Assembly (NCBI RefSeq): GCF_900129585.1
Contig: NZ_FQWF01000004.1
Coordinates: forward strand, 1 to 64,000
Origin: Flavobacterium micromati
Lineage (GTDB): Bacteria > Bacteroidota > Bacteroidia > Flavobacteriales > Flavobacteriaceae
Direction of reading: 5' to 3'
Length of the DNA: 64,000 bases
The first letter of the stretch is position 1; each line of letters opens with the position of its first letter. Made by a program: the position numbers and the translations under genes. Positions 9,320 to 19,592 of the stretch are shown piece after piece. A model generated the notes under the pieces. The model ran no database searches. It saw only the letters and a program-made list of their open reading frames with translations, and was not told the DNA's origin.

Positions 9320-11668
9320 TTAAAAATCTAAAATAATCCCCAAAGATGGAATGACAGTTCCTTCTGCGCCATCAACACCTACCAAACTTCTTGGATTCGT
9401 AATTTGCCCATTTTGGTCTCTGTTTAATCCAAATTCTATTGGCTGAGGAATTGTTTGTCCCAATGCATTTTGAACATCTAAAAACAAATTAAAGGCAAAC
9501 TTTTTAAAATTCCATTTTTTATCTATTCGTAGATCCAATTGGTTGAAGGCATTTAATTTTTGCTCTCCCAAATTAGTAAAATCTAGAACTACCTGAGGAT
9601 AATTTTCTAATGTTTCGGCTTCGTTCACTTTCGCAAATGGTGTTTTTCCTGCATATCTGTAGCGTATCCCTGCTTCCCAATTGCGTTTGAATTTATATCC
9701 AGCAGTAACGGAAACTAAATTTCTACTGTCCCAAACCGATGGTCTATAAATATTATCCAAGCCAGTAAATTCGCTTTTAAATAAAGTATAAGCGAAAATT
9801 CCAAAGAAGTTTTTAGTTAATTTTTGTTGGAATAAAAATTCTAAACCATACGATCTACCAAGTCCGTTTGTGATTACATCTTCGTTACCCAAAACCTCAA
9901 AACCTCCACCCTTATTGGCTAATGAAACACCATCATTGATTGAAACAGCATAATTTTTATAATCTTTAAAAAATCCTTCAAGAGTAATTTGGGTCGTGGG
10001 ATTTAGAATTTTACTTAAACCAACAACGTAATGTATGTTACTTGTATAGTCAACATCTTTGTTCACAAAATTGCCCGAATTATCTTTATAGCCCAAAATG
10101 GTATACGGTTGAATTTTGAAATATTTACCTACAGTTGCATTTAACTTCCAATCTTTTTCATCTGTTAAGGCATACGACAGTGCTAATCTTGGTGAAAAAG
10201 TGTTAAGTAATTGATTTTTTTGAGTCGTAAAACTATTAGCATCTGTTCTAAAACCAAATGAAACATCTAATTTATCATTTAAAACTGTTGTAGAAGTTTG
10301 CACAAAAAAACCAGATTTGATAAAATTAATTTGGGTGCTGTAAAAACTATTTAATATAATGTCTTGTGTGTCGTTTGTGTACAGCGCATTTTCAACATTA
10401 AAACCAGCTACAATTTTCCAGTCACCTATATTTTTAGTAACTTCATTTCTAAATTTTACTTCTGTTTCACGAGAATTATTAGAAAAAAATAGACCTTGTT
10501 CATTTTCATTGTCAGTAAATCGTTGGAAATTATTATTCAAAATATTGGTGCTTATGGAGTTAATCATAAATCCTGAATCGTCTTTAAAACGTCTTCTCCA
10601 ACTCAAACCACTGGTTGTACTCCATTGTTTTATAACTGGAACTTGGTCTAACGTAATTTGTTGTTGGTTATCAAAATCATCTGGTGCTTTAACCGAAAAG
10701 TCATCAATTGCACCAACTCCCAGGAAGTTAATTTCGTTGTAAGCATCTAATTTAGAATTTATTTTATATTGATAATCCCAAAAATCAGGACGAATAGGTA
10801 AACCAATCAATGTAAATAAAAATTGCAAATAGCTGCGACGAACTGACAATAAATACGTCGTGTTGCTAGTTTCATTTTTTCCTTTAAATAAAGGTCCTTC
10901 GGCGGTAATTGCCGCTTCACTGGCTCCTATCCGCAAATTGCCCTGAAATTTTTTATTATTACCGTTTCTCTGGTTGAATTGCAATACGCCCGAAAGTGGA
11001 TTGTTGTATTTACTTTCAAATGCAGAACTTGAAAGCGTAACACCTTCAATAAAAGAAACATTAAGTAATCCAACAGGACCTCCTGCGCTTCCTTGTGTAC
11101 TAAAATGATTAATGTTTGGAATTTCGATCGCATCAAGATAATACACGTTTTCATTGGGAGCGCCACCACGAATAATAATGTCGTTTCGAAAACCGCCAAC
11201 AGAACCTGAAACTCCAGGTAATGTTTGCACCACTTTGGCAATATCATTATTTCCGCCTGGATAGCTTGCAATTTCTACCGGTGACAAACTCTGAATGGAA
11301 AGAGGCGATTCTTTTTTGCGTTTAAACGGATTTGACACTATTTTTACTTCATCTAGTATAGTAGAAACGGCTTTCAGATTAAAAATTATGTCACTGTTTC
11401 CTGCTGATTTTATAATAACATTAAATTTGGTTTCGGTTTCATAACCAATAGCACTTGCACTAATATTATAGGTTTTTGGGGCGATGTTCTCCAACTTAAA
11501 AAATCCATTCTCATCGGATAATGCTTCGAGGGATAATTCATTAATTGTGATTGTTGCCCCCGAAATCGATTTTCCGTTATCATCTAAAACTTTACCTAGA
11601 ATTTCAGTATAGTTTTGAGCTTGCATAAAAGAAGTGAAAAGTAATGTCGCAATCAGTATTTTTTTCAT
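9320..11668 (-). CDS. TonB-dependent outer-membrane receptor with carboxypeptidase-regulatory domain
   Basis: A 782-residue outer-membrane beta-barrel that would import an unidentified ligand with TonB/ExbBD energy. An N-terminal signal peptide ends near residue 18 (MKKILIATLLFTSFMQA). Next comes a CarboxypepD_reg-like beta-sandwich at about 22-100, starting EILGKVLDDNGKSISGATI. The plug domain at about 115-220 holds IIIRGGAPNENVYYLDAIEI, and the rest is barrel strands. There is no adjacent SusD-like gene, so it is not a classical glycan-uptake pair. Family members act on siderophores, vitamins, peptides or metals, and the substrate cannot be read from sequence. It is a stand-alone gene. Confidence 0.9.
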   Translation of the reverse strand: MKKILIATLLFTSFMQAQNYTEILGKVLDDNGKSISGATITINELSLEALSDENGFFKLENIAPKTYNISASAIGYETETKFNVIIKSAGNSDIIFNLKAVSTILDEVKIVSNPFKRKKESPLSIQSLSPVEIASYPGGNNDIAKVVQTLPGVSGSVGGFRNDIIIRGGAPNENVYYLDAIEIPNINHFSTQGSAGGPVGLLNVSFIEGVTLSSSAFESKYNNPLSGVLQFNQRNGNNKKFQGNLRIGASEAAITAEGPLFKGKNETSNTTYLLSVRRSYLQFLFTLIGLPIRPDFWDYQYKINSKLDAYNEINFLGVGAIDDFSVKAPDDFDNQQQITLDQVPVIKQWSTTSGLSWRRRFKDDSGFMINSISTNILNNNFQRFTDNENEQGLFFSNNSRETEVKFRNEVTKNIGDWKIVAGFNVENALYTNDTQDIILNSFYSTQINFIKSGFFVQTSTTVLNDKLDVSFGFRTDANSFTTQKNQLLNTFSPRLALSYALTDEKDWKLNATVGKYFKIQPYTILGYKDNSGNFVNKDVDYTSNIHYVVGLSKILNPTTQITLEGFFKDYKNYAVSINDGVSLANKGGGFEVLGNEDVITNGLGRSYGLEFLFQQKLTKNFFGIFAYTLFKSEFTGLDNIYRPSVWDSRNLVSVTAGYKFKRNWEAGIRYRYAGKTPFAKVNEAETLENYPQVVLDFTNLGEQKLNAFNQLDLRIDKKWNFKKFAFNLFLDVQNALGQTIPQPIEFGLNRDQNGQITNPRSLVGVDGAEGTVIPSLGIILDF

Positions 11669-12034
11669 AAATATAAGGTGTTGTATCCGTTTGATGAATT
11701 ATCAATTTGTAAATAAGTAAAATGTAACTTAAAATACTATTTATTTAAAAATATTTAAAGTTATCAAAAGGTATTGATTGTTCTATTATCAATAATATTT
11801 TAATGTAATTTTAAATCTTGTTTAGTTTATCTGCGATACATAAAATATAATTTTGGATCAATGTCTCAAATTACTCTGATGTAAAGTTTATGATCTGTCC
11901 TAAAGATATTGTCTTCGAGATTAGATCAACTTTTATATCAATGTTATAATCTTTTTGCCAGTTAAAAATGTAAATGCTAAATAACTGAAATTCTTCCAGA
12001 TTTATTGAATGAGAGTGATTTTTAGATTATTTAA
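11669..12034. other. Intergenic region upstream of the TonB receptor gene
   Basis: About 365 bp of AT-rich DNA between the receptor start and the DUF421 pseudogene. No ORF, RNA or repeat is recognised. It should include the receptor promoter, and any regulatory site is not obvious. Confidence 0.4.
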
Positions 12035-12493
12035 TCAACTTAAAATCTTGTGAATAAGTTTGCGTTTGTGATAAGTCTGTTTTAAATTTTCCACTCCAGA
12101 AATAAAACTAATATTAACTTCAATTTCTAGCATAACTAATTTTACATCCTTAAAATTTTCAATCCCGCCTAAAGATTGATGATCAAGATTTCCATTGTGT
12201 ACTAAAATTTCTGGTTCTTCTTACATAAAGTCACTAAATTTTGGGAATTTATACATCAATTTTTTTGGAATAAAATTTATGATAAATAATACTGCAGCTG
12301 CAGCTAAACTTGTCCATAAAGCGATATTTTCTCCCACAATTGCATTTTGAACCGAATTACTGATGAGCTAGATCAATATTACATCAGCAGTATTTATTTA
12401 CGACAATTCTTTCTTGCCAAAAAGGCGCAATGCAATAACCATAAAAAAATAAACGGCACTACTTCGGTGAATTATAGTAAGATACTCATTCAT
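12035..12493 (-). pseudogene. Broken DUF421 (YetF-like) membrane protein gene
   Basis: Reading the minus strand from ATG at 12493 gives a start typical of DUF421 proteins: MNEYLTIIHRSSAVYFFMVI then ALRLFGKKELS. The frame is then lost. In another frame it resumes with DVILILLISNSVQNAIVGE and SLAAAAVLFIINFIPKKLMY, hits an in-frame TAA at 12221-12223, and continues as EEPEILVHNG. A later part reads FKDVKLVMLEIEVNISFISG and ends HKILS-stop at 12035. There is therefore at least one frameshift, one nonsense codon and a shortened middle. Intact DUF421 proteins have three membrane helices and a cytoplasmic YetF domain. The decay looks fairly recent because long stretches are still readable. No function is expected. 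Confidence 0.8.
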
Positions 12494-12574
12494 TTTTTTT
12501 AGGTTTTATACAGATGTCGCAGCCAATAGTTGTGACTCAAAAAAGTTTTAAGCAATACAAAGCGGAATGATAGA

Positions 12575-13957
12575 TTATTTTAAATCTATTTTTTGTTTAA
12601 AATTTTTCTCAATTGCTTTAATCATTTCTCCAGCAATGTCTTTATTAGTTGCACCTTCGATTCCTTCTAGTCCTGGCGAAGAATTTACTTCTAATAACAA
12701 TGGGCCTTTTGCAGAGCGAATAATGTCAACGCCTGCTACTTTCAAATCCATTGCTTTTGTTGCTTTTATAGCGATTCGTTTTTCCTCGGCGGTAACTTTA
12801 ATGATCGATGCAGTTCCTCCTAAATGGATATTTGCTCTAAATTCGCCAGGCATTGCTTCACGCTGAATTGCCGCAACCACTTTTCCATCTATTACAAAAC
12901 AGCGAATGTCTTTTCCATTTGCTTCTTTTATAAATTCTTGAACTAAGATATTGGCATTTAAACTTTTGAAAGCGTTGATAACACTTTCCGCAGCTTTTTT
13001 AGTTTCAGCTAAAACAACCCCTTTTCCTTGAGTTCCTTCTAGCAATTTGACAATCAAAGGCGATCCACCTACCATTTTTATTAAATCATCAGTATCCAAA
13101 GGCGAATTAGCAAAACCTGTAGTTGGGATTTCAACCCCATGATTTAAGAGTAATTGTAAGGAATATAATTTGTCACGAGATTGTGTGATCGCATTAGAGG
13201 AATTTAAGCAAAACACTTTCAATGCTTCAAATTGTCTCGTCAAAGCACATCCATAAAAGGTTATGCTTGGTCTAATTCTAGGTATAATTGCATCAAATTG
13301 ATTTAAAATTTTCCCTCCTCGATAATGAATTTCGGGAGTCTTAGCATCCAGTTTCATATAGCATTCTTTAATATTTAAAAAGTGCATTTCGTGTCCACGT
13401 ATTTCACCCGCTTCCATAATGCGCTTGTTGCTATACAATTCAGGATTACTGGCTAATAGTCCTATTCGCAAACCTGAGCTAGCTTGTTCGGAATTTTTGT
13501 AAAGTGACTTTAAAACTTCAGTTGTGGGTTGACCCAAAAGGTATTTTTGTGCGGGATCAACAAGAACTCGACCGCCCATTGCCTCCCGTCCTAAAAGCAT
13601 TCTAAAACCCATCGAATCGCGGTTAGTCAGTGTCATTTCAATTGGCCATGTTGAACTGCCTATTTGTAGATCGGTCTGAATAACATAACGTTGTTCTCTA
13701 AATCCACTAGAACTTTTTACTATGCGTTTGTCAATTAATGGTGCTTCACAATGAATTACTGTTTTTAAATTATTCTGTATCGGATTGATGTCAAAGCGAA
13801 CCCAGTTGCTTTCATTTTTGATAAACGGAGCAATATTAATAGCATGCAGGGCAGATGTTTTTGCACCCGAATCAACGCGAGCTTTAATCGTAGGAATACC
13901 TATTTCTGGAAAAGAGCACCACTCTTCGCTCCCTAAAATTACTTTGTTATCTGACAT
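12575..13957 (-). CDS. rimK: Fused RimB-type protease / RimK-type ATP-grasp ligase
   Basis: A 460-residue fusion. Residues 1-140 match the retropepsin-like RimB/ATP-dependent zinc protease family, with the active-site-like [13 protein letters not shown] (Asp29-Ser30-Gly31). Residues 160-455 form a RimK-type ATP-grasp ligase with the glycine-rich loop [12 protein letters not shown] near 310 and the metal/ATP motif [15 protein letters not shown] near 425. RimK enzymes add glutamate to protein C-termini such as ribosomal S6, or make related amide bonds, and RimB-like proteins can remove such tails. The fusion suggests opposing activities in one chain, but the target here is inferred only. Such fusions occur in other Bacteroidota. 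It lies downstream of clpC on the same strand, beyond a terminator. Confidence 0.85.
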   Translation of the reverse strand: MSDNKVILGSEEWCSFPEIGIPTIKARVDSGAKTSALHAINIAPFIKNESNWVRFDINPIQNNLKTVIHCEAPLIDKRIVKSSSGFREQRYVIQTDLQIGSSTWPIEMTLTNRDSMGFRMLLGREAMGGRVLVDPAQKYLLGQPTTEVLKSLYKNSEQASSGLRIGLLASNPELYSNKRIMEAGEIRGHEMHFLNIKECYMKLDAKTPEIHYRGGKILNQFDAIIPRIRPSITFYGCALTRQFEALKVFCLNSSNAITQSRDKLYSLQLLLNHGVEIPTTGFANSPLDTDDLIKMVGGSPLIVKLLEGTQGKGVVLAETKKAAESVINAFKSLNANILVQEFIKEANGKDIRCFVIDGKVVAAIQREAMPGEFRANIHLGGTASIIKVTAEEKRIAIKATKAMDLKVAGVDIIRSAKGPLLLEVNSSPGLEGIEGATNKDIAGEMIKAIEKNFKQKIDLK

Positions 13958-14037
13958 ACATTATTTTTTTGTTCTATTTTCTAAAAACCAAAAGTAAATA
14001 TTTGTTTTTAAAAAAATGAGTATTTTTAGTAAAGAAT

Positions 14038-14070
14038 AAACCCGCTACATTATATAAACGTAACGGGTTT
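14038..14070 (-). terminator. Terminator of clpC
   Basis: Arms AAACCCG and CGGGTTT plus inner TAC/GTA pairs form a hairpin 23 bp past the clpC stop. A T-rich tail follows on the minus strand. Confidence 0.75.
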
Positions 14071-14092
14071 AATTGCAATCTTTAAACTAAAT

Positions 14093-16639
14093 TTATAGAT
14101 TAGTTTTTTCGCCAGCTTTATTAACTTGTACTGTCAATTCCTGAGCTCCTTCTTCAATATCCATAAAGATTTCATCTCCTGATCCTATTTTTGATGTTAT
14201 AATTTCTTCGGCAAGTGCATCTTCAACATACTTTTGAATGGCTCTTTTTAATGGTCTAGCGCCAAATTGTCTATCGAAACCTTTATCAGCTATGAACGCT
14301 TTAGCTTCATCAGAAAGATTTAGTTGATATCCTAACTCAGCCACACGCGCGAACAACTTATTTAATTCAATTTCGATAATTAAATTAATATCATGTTTTT
14401 CTAAGGCATTAAATACAATTACATCATCAATTCTGTTTAAGAATTCAGGAGCAAAAGTTTTTTTCAATGCGTTTTCGATGATGCTTTTCGAATTATCATC
14501 AGCTTGCGCCACTTTAGCAGCAGTTCCAAAACCTACACCTTGTCCAAAATCCTTTAATTGTCTAGCTCCTACATTAGAAGTCATTATTATAATTGTGTTT
14601 TTAAAGTCAATTTTTCGACCTAAACTATCCGTTAGATAACCGTCATCTAAAACTTGTAGAAGCATATTAAAAACATCAGGATGCGCTTTTTCAATTTCAT
14701 CTAATAACACAACGCAATATGGTTTTCTGCGAACTTTCTCTGTCAATTGTCCGCCTTCTTCATAACCTACATAACCTGGAGGCGCACCAATTAATCTTGA
14801 AATTGCAAATTTCTCCATGTATTCGCTCATGTCAATCCGGATCAAAGCTTCTTCAGAATCGAATAATTCTTTAGCCAAAACTTTAGCCAATTGCGTTTTC
14901 CCAACACCAGTTTGCCCCAAGAAAATAAAAGAACCTATTGGTCGATTTGGATCCTTTAATCCGGCGCGATTTCGTTGAATTGAACGAGCAATTTTCATTA
15001 CTGCTTCTCGCTGACCTATTACTTTTCCTTCAATGAGTTCTGGTAATTTAGCAAGTTTGTTGCTTTCTGTTTGTGCAATACGATTTACAGGAATTCCGCT
15101 CATCATAGAAACTACATCGGCAACATTATCCTCAGTAACTTCAATTCGGTTGTTTTTAGCATCTTCTTCCCATTTTTCTTGGGCCATGGCCAAATCTTTT
15201 TCGATGCGTTTTTCATCATCACGAAGTTTAGCTGCCTCTTCGTATTTTTGTTTTTTAACTACAACATTTTTTAGTTCGCGCACATCTTCAAGTTGTCGCT
15301 CAAGATCTAAAATTTGTTCTGGAACTTCAATATTGGTAATATGAACTCTGGAACCGGCTTCATCTAAAGCATCAATTGCTTTGTCTGGTAAAAAGCGGTC
15401 AGACATGTATCTATCCGTTAATTTTACACAAGCTTCAATTGCTTCCTCAGAATAGGTTACATTGTGATGATCTTCATATTTATTTTTGATGTTATGCAAA
15501 ATTGTGATTGTCTCCGCAACAGATGTTGGTTCAACAATTATTTTTTGGAAACGTCTTTCAAGGGCGCCATCTTTCTCAATATATTGACGGTATTCGTCTA
15601 ATGTTGTAGCACCTATACATTGAATTTCGCCACGTGCTAAAGCAGGTTTAAACATGTTGGATGCATCCAAAGATCCCGTAGCACCACCAGCTCCAACAAT
15701 TGTATGAATTTCATCTATAAATAAGATGATGTCTTCATTCTTCTCCAATTCATTCATCACCGCTTTCATGCGTTCTTCAAACTGACCGCGGTATTTTGTT
15801 CCCGCTACAAGACTTGCTAAATCTAGTGTAACGACGCGTTTATTAAAGAGCGTACGAGAAACTTTCTTTTGAATAATTCTAAGGGCTAAACCTTCTGCAA
15901 TTGCTGATTTTCCAACACCAGGCTCACCTATAAGTAAAGGGTTGTTCTTTTTACGACGACTCAAAATTTGAGACACTCGTTCAATTTCTTTTTCTCGTCC
16001 TACAACTGGATCTAATTTTCCTTCTTCAGCCATTTCTGTTAAATCTCTCCCAAAGTTGTCTAACACTGGAGTTTTAGATTTTTTGTTGGATTTGTTGGCG
16101 GGATTATTAAAAGTTCCTTCTTTTGGACTGTCATCTTGTCCTGAATCGTCATTATAAGATTCATTTCGCGGCAAGTTTTCAATAAAATCTTCTTCGTTTG
16201 GATTCATACCTATATATTGTTCTTTAGCTATATCATAATCAATTTTAAGTTTATTCAATAGCTTTGTTGTGGGATCGTTTTCATTTCTTAAAATGCACAA
16301 TAATAAGTGAGCGGTGCTAATTGAGGTACTTTGAAATACTTTAGCCTCTAAAAAGGTTGTTTTCAAGGCACGCTCTGCCTGTCGTGTTAAATGCAAGTTT
16401 TTTTTCTCAGTGTTAATCTCAACTCCAGTTGTGGCTGGGCTCAGAATTTCTACTTTTCGTCTTAAATGGTCGAGGTCAATGTTAAGATTGTTCAACATTT
16501 GAATTGCTTTTCCGTTGCCATCTCTCAAAATCCCTAACATTAAATGTTCAGTTCCTATGAAATCATGACCTAATCTTAAAGCTTCTTCTTTGCTGTACGT
16601 AATAACATCTTTTACTCTCGGTGAAAAATTATCATCCAT
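14093..16639 (-). CDS. clpC: ATP-dependent Clp protease ATP-binding subunit ClpC
   Basis: An 848-residue AAA+ unfoldase that feeds proteins to ClpP in the cytoplasm. It has two N-terminal Clp_N repeats (about 1-145) and a first AAA domain with Walker A GEPGVGKSA (238-246). A UVR-like coiled middle segment contains KYEEAAKLRD. A second AAA domain has Walker A GQTGVGKTQ, followed by the ClpB-type D2-small domain. The length and the short middle domain favour ClpC over ClpB. An acidic, low-complexity linker at about 147-190 is longer than usual, as in Bacteroidota orthologues. It is transcribed divergently from gyrA. Confidence 0.95.
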   Translation of the reverse strand: MDDNFSPRVKDVITYSKEEALRLGHDFIGTEHLMLGILRDGNGKAIQMLNNLNIDLDHLRRKVEILSPATTGVEINTEKKNLHLTRQAERALKTTFLEAKVFQSTSISTAHLLLCILRNENDPTTKLLNKLKIDYDIAKEQYIGMNPNEEDFIENLPRNESYNDDSGQDDSPKEGTFNNPANKSNKKSKTPVLDNFGRDLTEMAEEGKLDPVVGREKEIERVSQILSRRKKNNPLLIGEPGVGKSAIAEGLALRIIQKKVSRTLFNKRVVTLDLASLVAGTKYRGQFEERMKAVMNELEKNEDIILFIDEIHTIVGAGGATGSLDASNMFKPALARGEIQCIGATTLDEYRQYIEKDGALERRFQKIIVEPTSVAETITILHNIKNKYEDHHNVTYSEEAIEACVKLTDRYMSDRFLPDKAIDALDEAGSRVHITNIEVPEQILDLERQLEDVRELKNVVVKKQKYEEAAKLRDDEKRIEKDLAMAQEKWEEDAKNNRIEVTEDNVADVVSMMSGIPVNRIAQTESNKLAKLPELIEGKVIGQREAVMKIARSIQRNRAGLKDPNRPIGSFIFLGQTGVGKTQLAKVLAKELFDSEEALIRIDMSEYMEKFAISRLIGAPPGYVGYEEGGQLTEKVRRKPYCVVLLDEIEKAHPDVFNMLLQVLDDGYLTDSLGRKIDFKNTIIIMTSNVGARQLKDFGQGVGFGTAAKVAQADDNSKSIIENALKKTFAPEFLNRIDDVIVFNALEKHDINLIIEIELNKLFARVAELGYQLNLSDEAKAFIADKGFDRQFGARPLKRAIQKYVEDALAEEIITSKIGSGDEIFMDIEEGAQELTVQVNKAGEKTNL

Positions 16640-16657
16640 AATATATATTTAATATCG

Positions 16658-16689
16658 TAAATTTAGTGAATTACTATTTTAGAAACAAA
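16658..16689 (-). promoter_or_regulatory. Probable clpC promoter
   Basis: On the minus strand TTTG (16689-16686), 20 nt of spacer, then TAAATTTA (16665-16658) match the Bacteroidota -33/-7 pattern with one mismatch in the -7 element. It lies 19 bp before the clpC ATG. Confidence 0.5.
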
Positions 16690-16823
16690 AACTATTCCCG
16701 TAACACCATTTGTCAGCTAATTGACAAAAATTATAGTCACTACAGCGTTAAATTTACCTTAAATTATTAACGAAATAGTGCAGTATTTATGTTGATAAAT
16801 CATTAAAATTAGTAGTGGAAAAG

Positions 16824-16855
16824 TTGGTTAAAAATTTCAGAAAGCCGTATCTTGG
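16824..16855 (+). promoter_or_regulatory. Probable gyrA promoter
   Basis: TTG at 16824-16826, a 21-nt spacer and TATCTTGG at 16848-16855 fit the TTG/TANNTTTG pattern with one mismatch. The predicted 5' leader is about 35 nt. Confidence 0.5.
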
Positions 16856-16895
16856 CACGTTTTGAAACTAATATAATTTTTTAATATAACAGCAT

Positions 16896-19544
16896 ATGTC
16901 TGAAGGAGAAAAGTTAATTCCTATTAACATAGAAGATGAAATGAAATCGGCTTACATCGATTATTCGATGTCGGTAATTGTATCAAGAGCACTGCCAGAT
17001 GTTAGAGATGGTTTGAAGCCTGTACACAGAAGAGTTCTTTATGGAATGTATGATTTAGGAGTTTTTTCAAATAAAGCCCATAAAAAATCTGCCAGAATTG
17101 TTGGTGAAGTTTTAGGTAAGTATCACCCTCACGGAGATACTTCAGTTTATGATGCGATGGTGCGTATGGCTCAAGAATGGAGCATGCGGTACTTGCTAGT
17201 AGATGGTCAAGGAAATTTTGGTTCTGTAGATGGAGATAGTCCAGCTGCAATGCGTTATACCGAAGCTCGAATGCGCAAAATTTCAGAAGAAATTATGGCC
17301 GACATCGAGAAAGAAACAGTTGATTTTCAACTGAATTTTGATGATACGTTATATGAGCCTAAAGTAATGCCAACACGTGTTCCCACCTTATTAATAAACG
17401 GAGCTACAGGAATTGCTGTGGGTATGGCAACTAATATGCCTCCCCACAACCTTACAGAAGTTATCAATGGAACATTAGCTTACATTGATAACAATGAAAT
17501 TGAAATCGATGAACTGATGAATTATATTAAAGCCCCCGATTTTCCAACTGGTGGTATAATATATGGTTACGAGGGAGTTCGCGAAGCTTTTAAAACGGGT
17601 CGTGGTCGTATTGTAATGCGCGCCAAGGTTGGTTTTGAAGAAGTTGATGGTCGAGAATCAATTATTGTGACTGAAATTCCATACCAAGTTAACAAAGCAG
17701 ATATGATCAAGCGTACTGCTGATTTAGTTAACGATAAAAAAATTGAAGGAATAGCCAATATTCGTGACGAATCAGATAGAAACGGTATGCGTATCGTATA
17801 TATCTTGAAACGTGATGCAACGCCAAACGTAGTTTTAAATACATTATATAAGTTTACGCAATTACAATCTTCATTTAGTGTAAACAATATTGCATTAGTT
17901 AAAGGGCGTCCGCAAATGCTGAATCTAAAGGATATGATTCATTATTTTGTAGAACACCGTCATGATGTTGTTACTCGTAGAACACAATTTGAATTGCGTA
18001 AAGCAGAAGAAAGAGCGCATATCTTAGAGGGATTAATTATAGCATCTGATAATATTGATGAGGTAATTGCGTTAATCAAAGCTTCTAAAAATACAGAGGA
18101 AGCTAGAGGAAAGTTGATTGAGAGATTCAAATTGTCAGATATTCAATCTCGTGCGATTGTCGAAATGCGTTTACGCCAATTAACAGGTCTTGAACAAGAC
18201 AAGTTGAGAGCAGAATACGACGAAATTATGAAGTTGATAGAGCATTTAAGAGCTTTATTAGCCGATGTAAATTTAAGAACTGCTTTGATAAAAGAAGAGT
18301 TAGAAGAAATTCGTGAGAAATATGGCGATGAACGTCGCTCTGTAATTGAATATTCAGGCGGTGACGTAAGTATCGAGGATTTAATTGCTGATGAAAATGT
18401 GGTAATTACTATTTCTCATGCTGGATATATAAAACGTACTAATTTAACTGAGTATAAAACTCAAAATAGAGGTGGAGTAGGGCAAAAAAGTGCTGGAACA
18501 AGAGATCAAGATTTCTTAGAACACATGTTTGTAGCAACGAATCATCAATATATGATGTTCTTTACTCAAAAAGGAAAATGTTTCTGGATGCGTGTTTACG
18601 AAATTCCTGAAGGAAGTAAAACCGCTAAAGGTAGAGCAATCCAAAACTTAGTCAACATAGAAAGTAATGACAAGGTGAAAGCCTTTATTTGTACTCAAGA
18701 TTTAAAAGATAAGGATTACATCAACAGTCATAACCTTATTATGGTAACTAAAAAAGGTCAGGTTAAGAAAACATCTTTAGAGAAATATTCTAAGCCTAGA
18801 GTGAATGGTGTTGCAGCAATTACTATAAAAGAAGGCGATGAATTGCTAGAAGCCAAATTAACGAACGGAGAAAGCCAAATAATATTAGCTGTAAAATCAG
18901 GAAAATTAGTTCGCTTTGAAGAAACTAAAACTCGTCCAATGGGTAGAACAGCATCTGGAGTTCGCGGGATTACATTAAAGGATAATACTGATGAAGTAAT
19001 TGGTATGGTTACTGTAGATAAGGAAAACATCAATGATTCTCAAATTCTCGTTGTAACTGAAAATGGATATGGAAAACGTACCAAATTAGTTGATGAAGAT
19101 GGAGAAGACGTGTATCGAATTACAAACCGTGGTGGAAAGGGCGTTAAGACACTAAATATTACAGAGAAAACAGGTAACTTAATCTCTATTAATGCGGTTA
19201 CTGATGCTGATGATTTGATGATTATAAATAAATCAGGATTAACAATCAGAATGGCAATCGAAGATTTACGTGTAATGGGTCGAGCAACGCAAGGAGTTAA
19301 GCTGATCAATTTAAAAGGAAAAGATTCTATAGCAGCTGTTACTAAAGTAATGAAAGATGATGTCGCTGAAGTGGTAGTGGATGAAGATGGTAATGTAGTT
19401 GAAACAGAAACGATCGAAAGAGTTAAACCGGTTTTAGAAGTTCTCGAAGATGAAGGTTCAGAGGAAGAAGACGAAGATGATGCGGAGAACGAGGAAGAGC
19501 TTGACGATGAGTCTGAGGAGGATGATTCAGATGAAGATGCTTAA
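16896..19544 (+). CDS. gyrA: DNA gyrase subunit A
   Basis: The 882-residue breakage-reunion subunit of DNA gyrase, which introduces negative supercoils together with GyrB. The catalytic tyrosine is Tyr121 in [10 protein letters not shown]. The quinolone-determining region reads [17 protein letters not shown], so the residue equivalent to E. coli Ser83 is Thr82 and Asp87 is kept as Asp86. Thr at this position is, to my knowledge, normal in flavobacteria and not a sign of acquired resistance. A GyrA-box-like QNRGGVG opens the C-terminal pinwheel, supporting gyrase rather than ParC. The last ~45 residues are a highly acidic tail. A TPR protein gene follows 48 bp downstream, probably in the same transcript. 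Confidence 0.96.
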   Translation: MSEGEKLIPINIEDEMKSAYIDYSMSVIVSRALPDVRDGLKPVHRRVLYGMYDLGVFSNKAHKKSARIVGEVLGKYHPHGDTSVYDAMVRMAQEWSMRYLLVDGQGNFGSVDGDSPAAMRYTEARMRKISEEIMADIEKETVDFQLNFDDTLYEPKVMPTRVPTLLINGATGIAVGMATNMPPHNLTEVINGTLAYIDNNEIEIDELMNYIKAPDFPTGGIIYGYEGVREAFKTGRGRIVMRAKVGFEEVDGRESIIVTEIPYQVNKADMIKRTADLVNDKKIEGIANIRDESDRNGMRIVYILKRDATPNVVLNTLYKFTQLQSSFSVNNIALVKGRPQMLNLKDMIHYFVEHRHDVVTRRTQFELRKAEERAHILEGLIIASDNIDEVIALIKASKNTEEARGKLIERFKLSDIQSRAIVEMRLRQLTGLEQDKLRAEYDEIMKLIEHLRALLADVNLRTALIKEELEEIREKYGDERRSVIEYSGGDVSIEDLIADENVVITISHAGYIKRTNLTEYKTQNRGGVGQKSAGTRDQDFLEHMFVATNHQYMMFFTQKGKCFWMRVYEIPEGSKTAKGRAIQNLVNIESNDKVKAFICTQDLKDKDYINSHNLIMVTKKGQVKKTSLEKYSKPRVNGVAAITIKEGDELLEAKLTNGESQIILAVKSGKLVRFEETKTRPMGRTASGVRGITLKDNTDEVIGMVTVDKENINDSQILVVTENGYGKRTKLVDEDGEDVYRITNRGGKGVKTLNITEKTGNLISINAVTDADDLMIINKSGLTIRMAIEDLRVMGRATQGVKLINLKGKDSIAAVTKVMKDDVAEVVVDEDGNVVETETIERVKPVLEVLEDEGSEEEDEDDAENEEELDDESEEDDSDEDA

Positions 19545-19592
19545 ATTTAAATTTTACAACCAAGAATAATTATTAAACAAAAACAGAATTTT

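Noticed and set aside
16896..19544. Quinolone-resistance change in GyrA (Thr at the Ser83 position)
   Set aside because: Thr at this position is common in flavobacteria, and the Asp87 equivalent is unchanged, so it is not evidence for acquired resistance.
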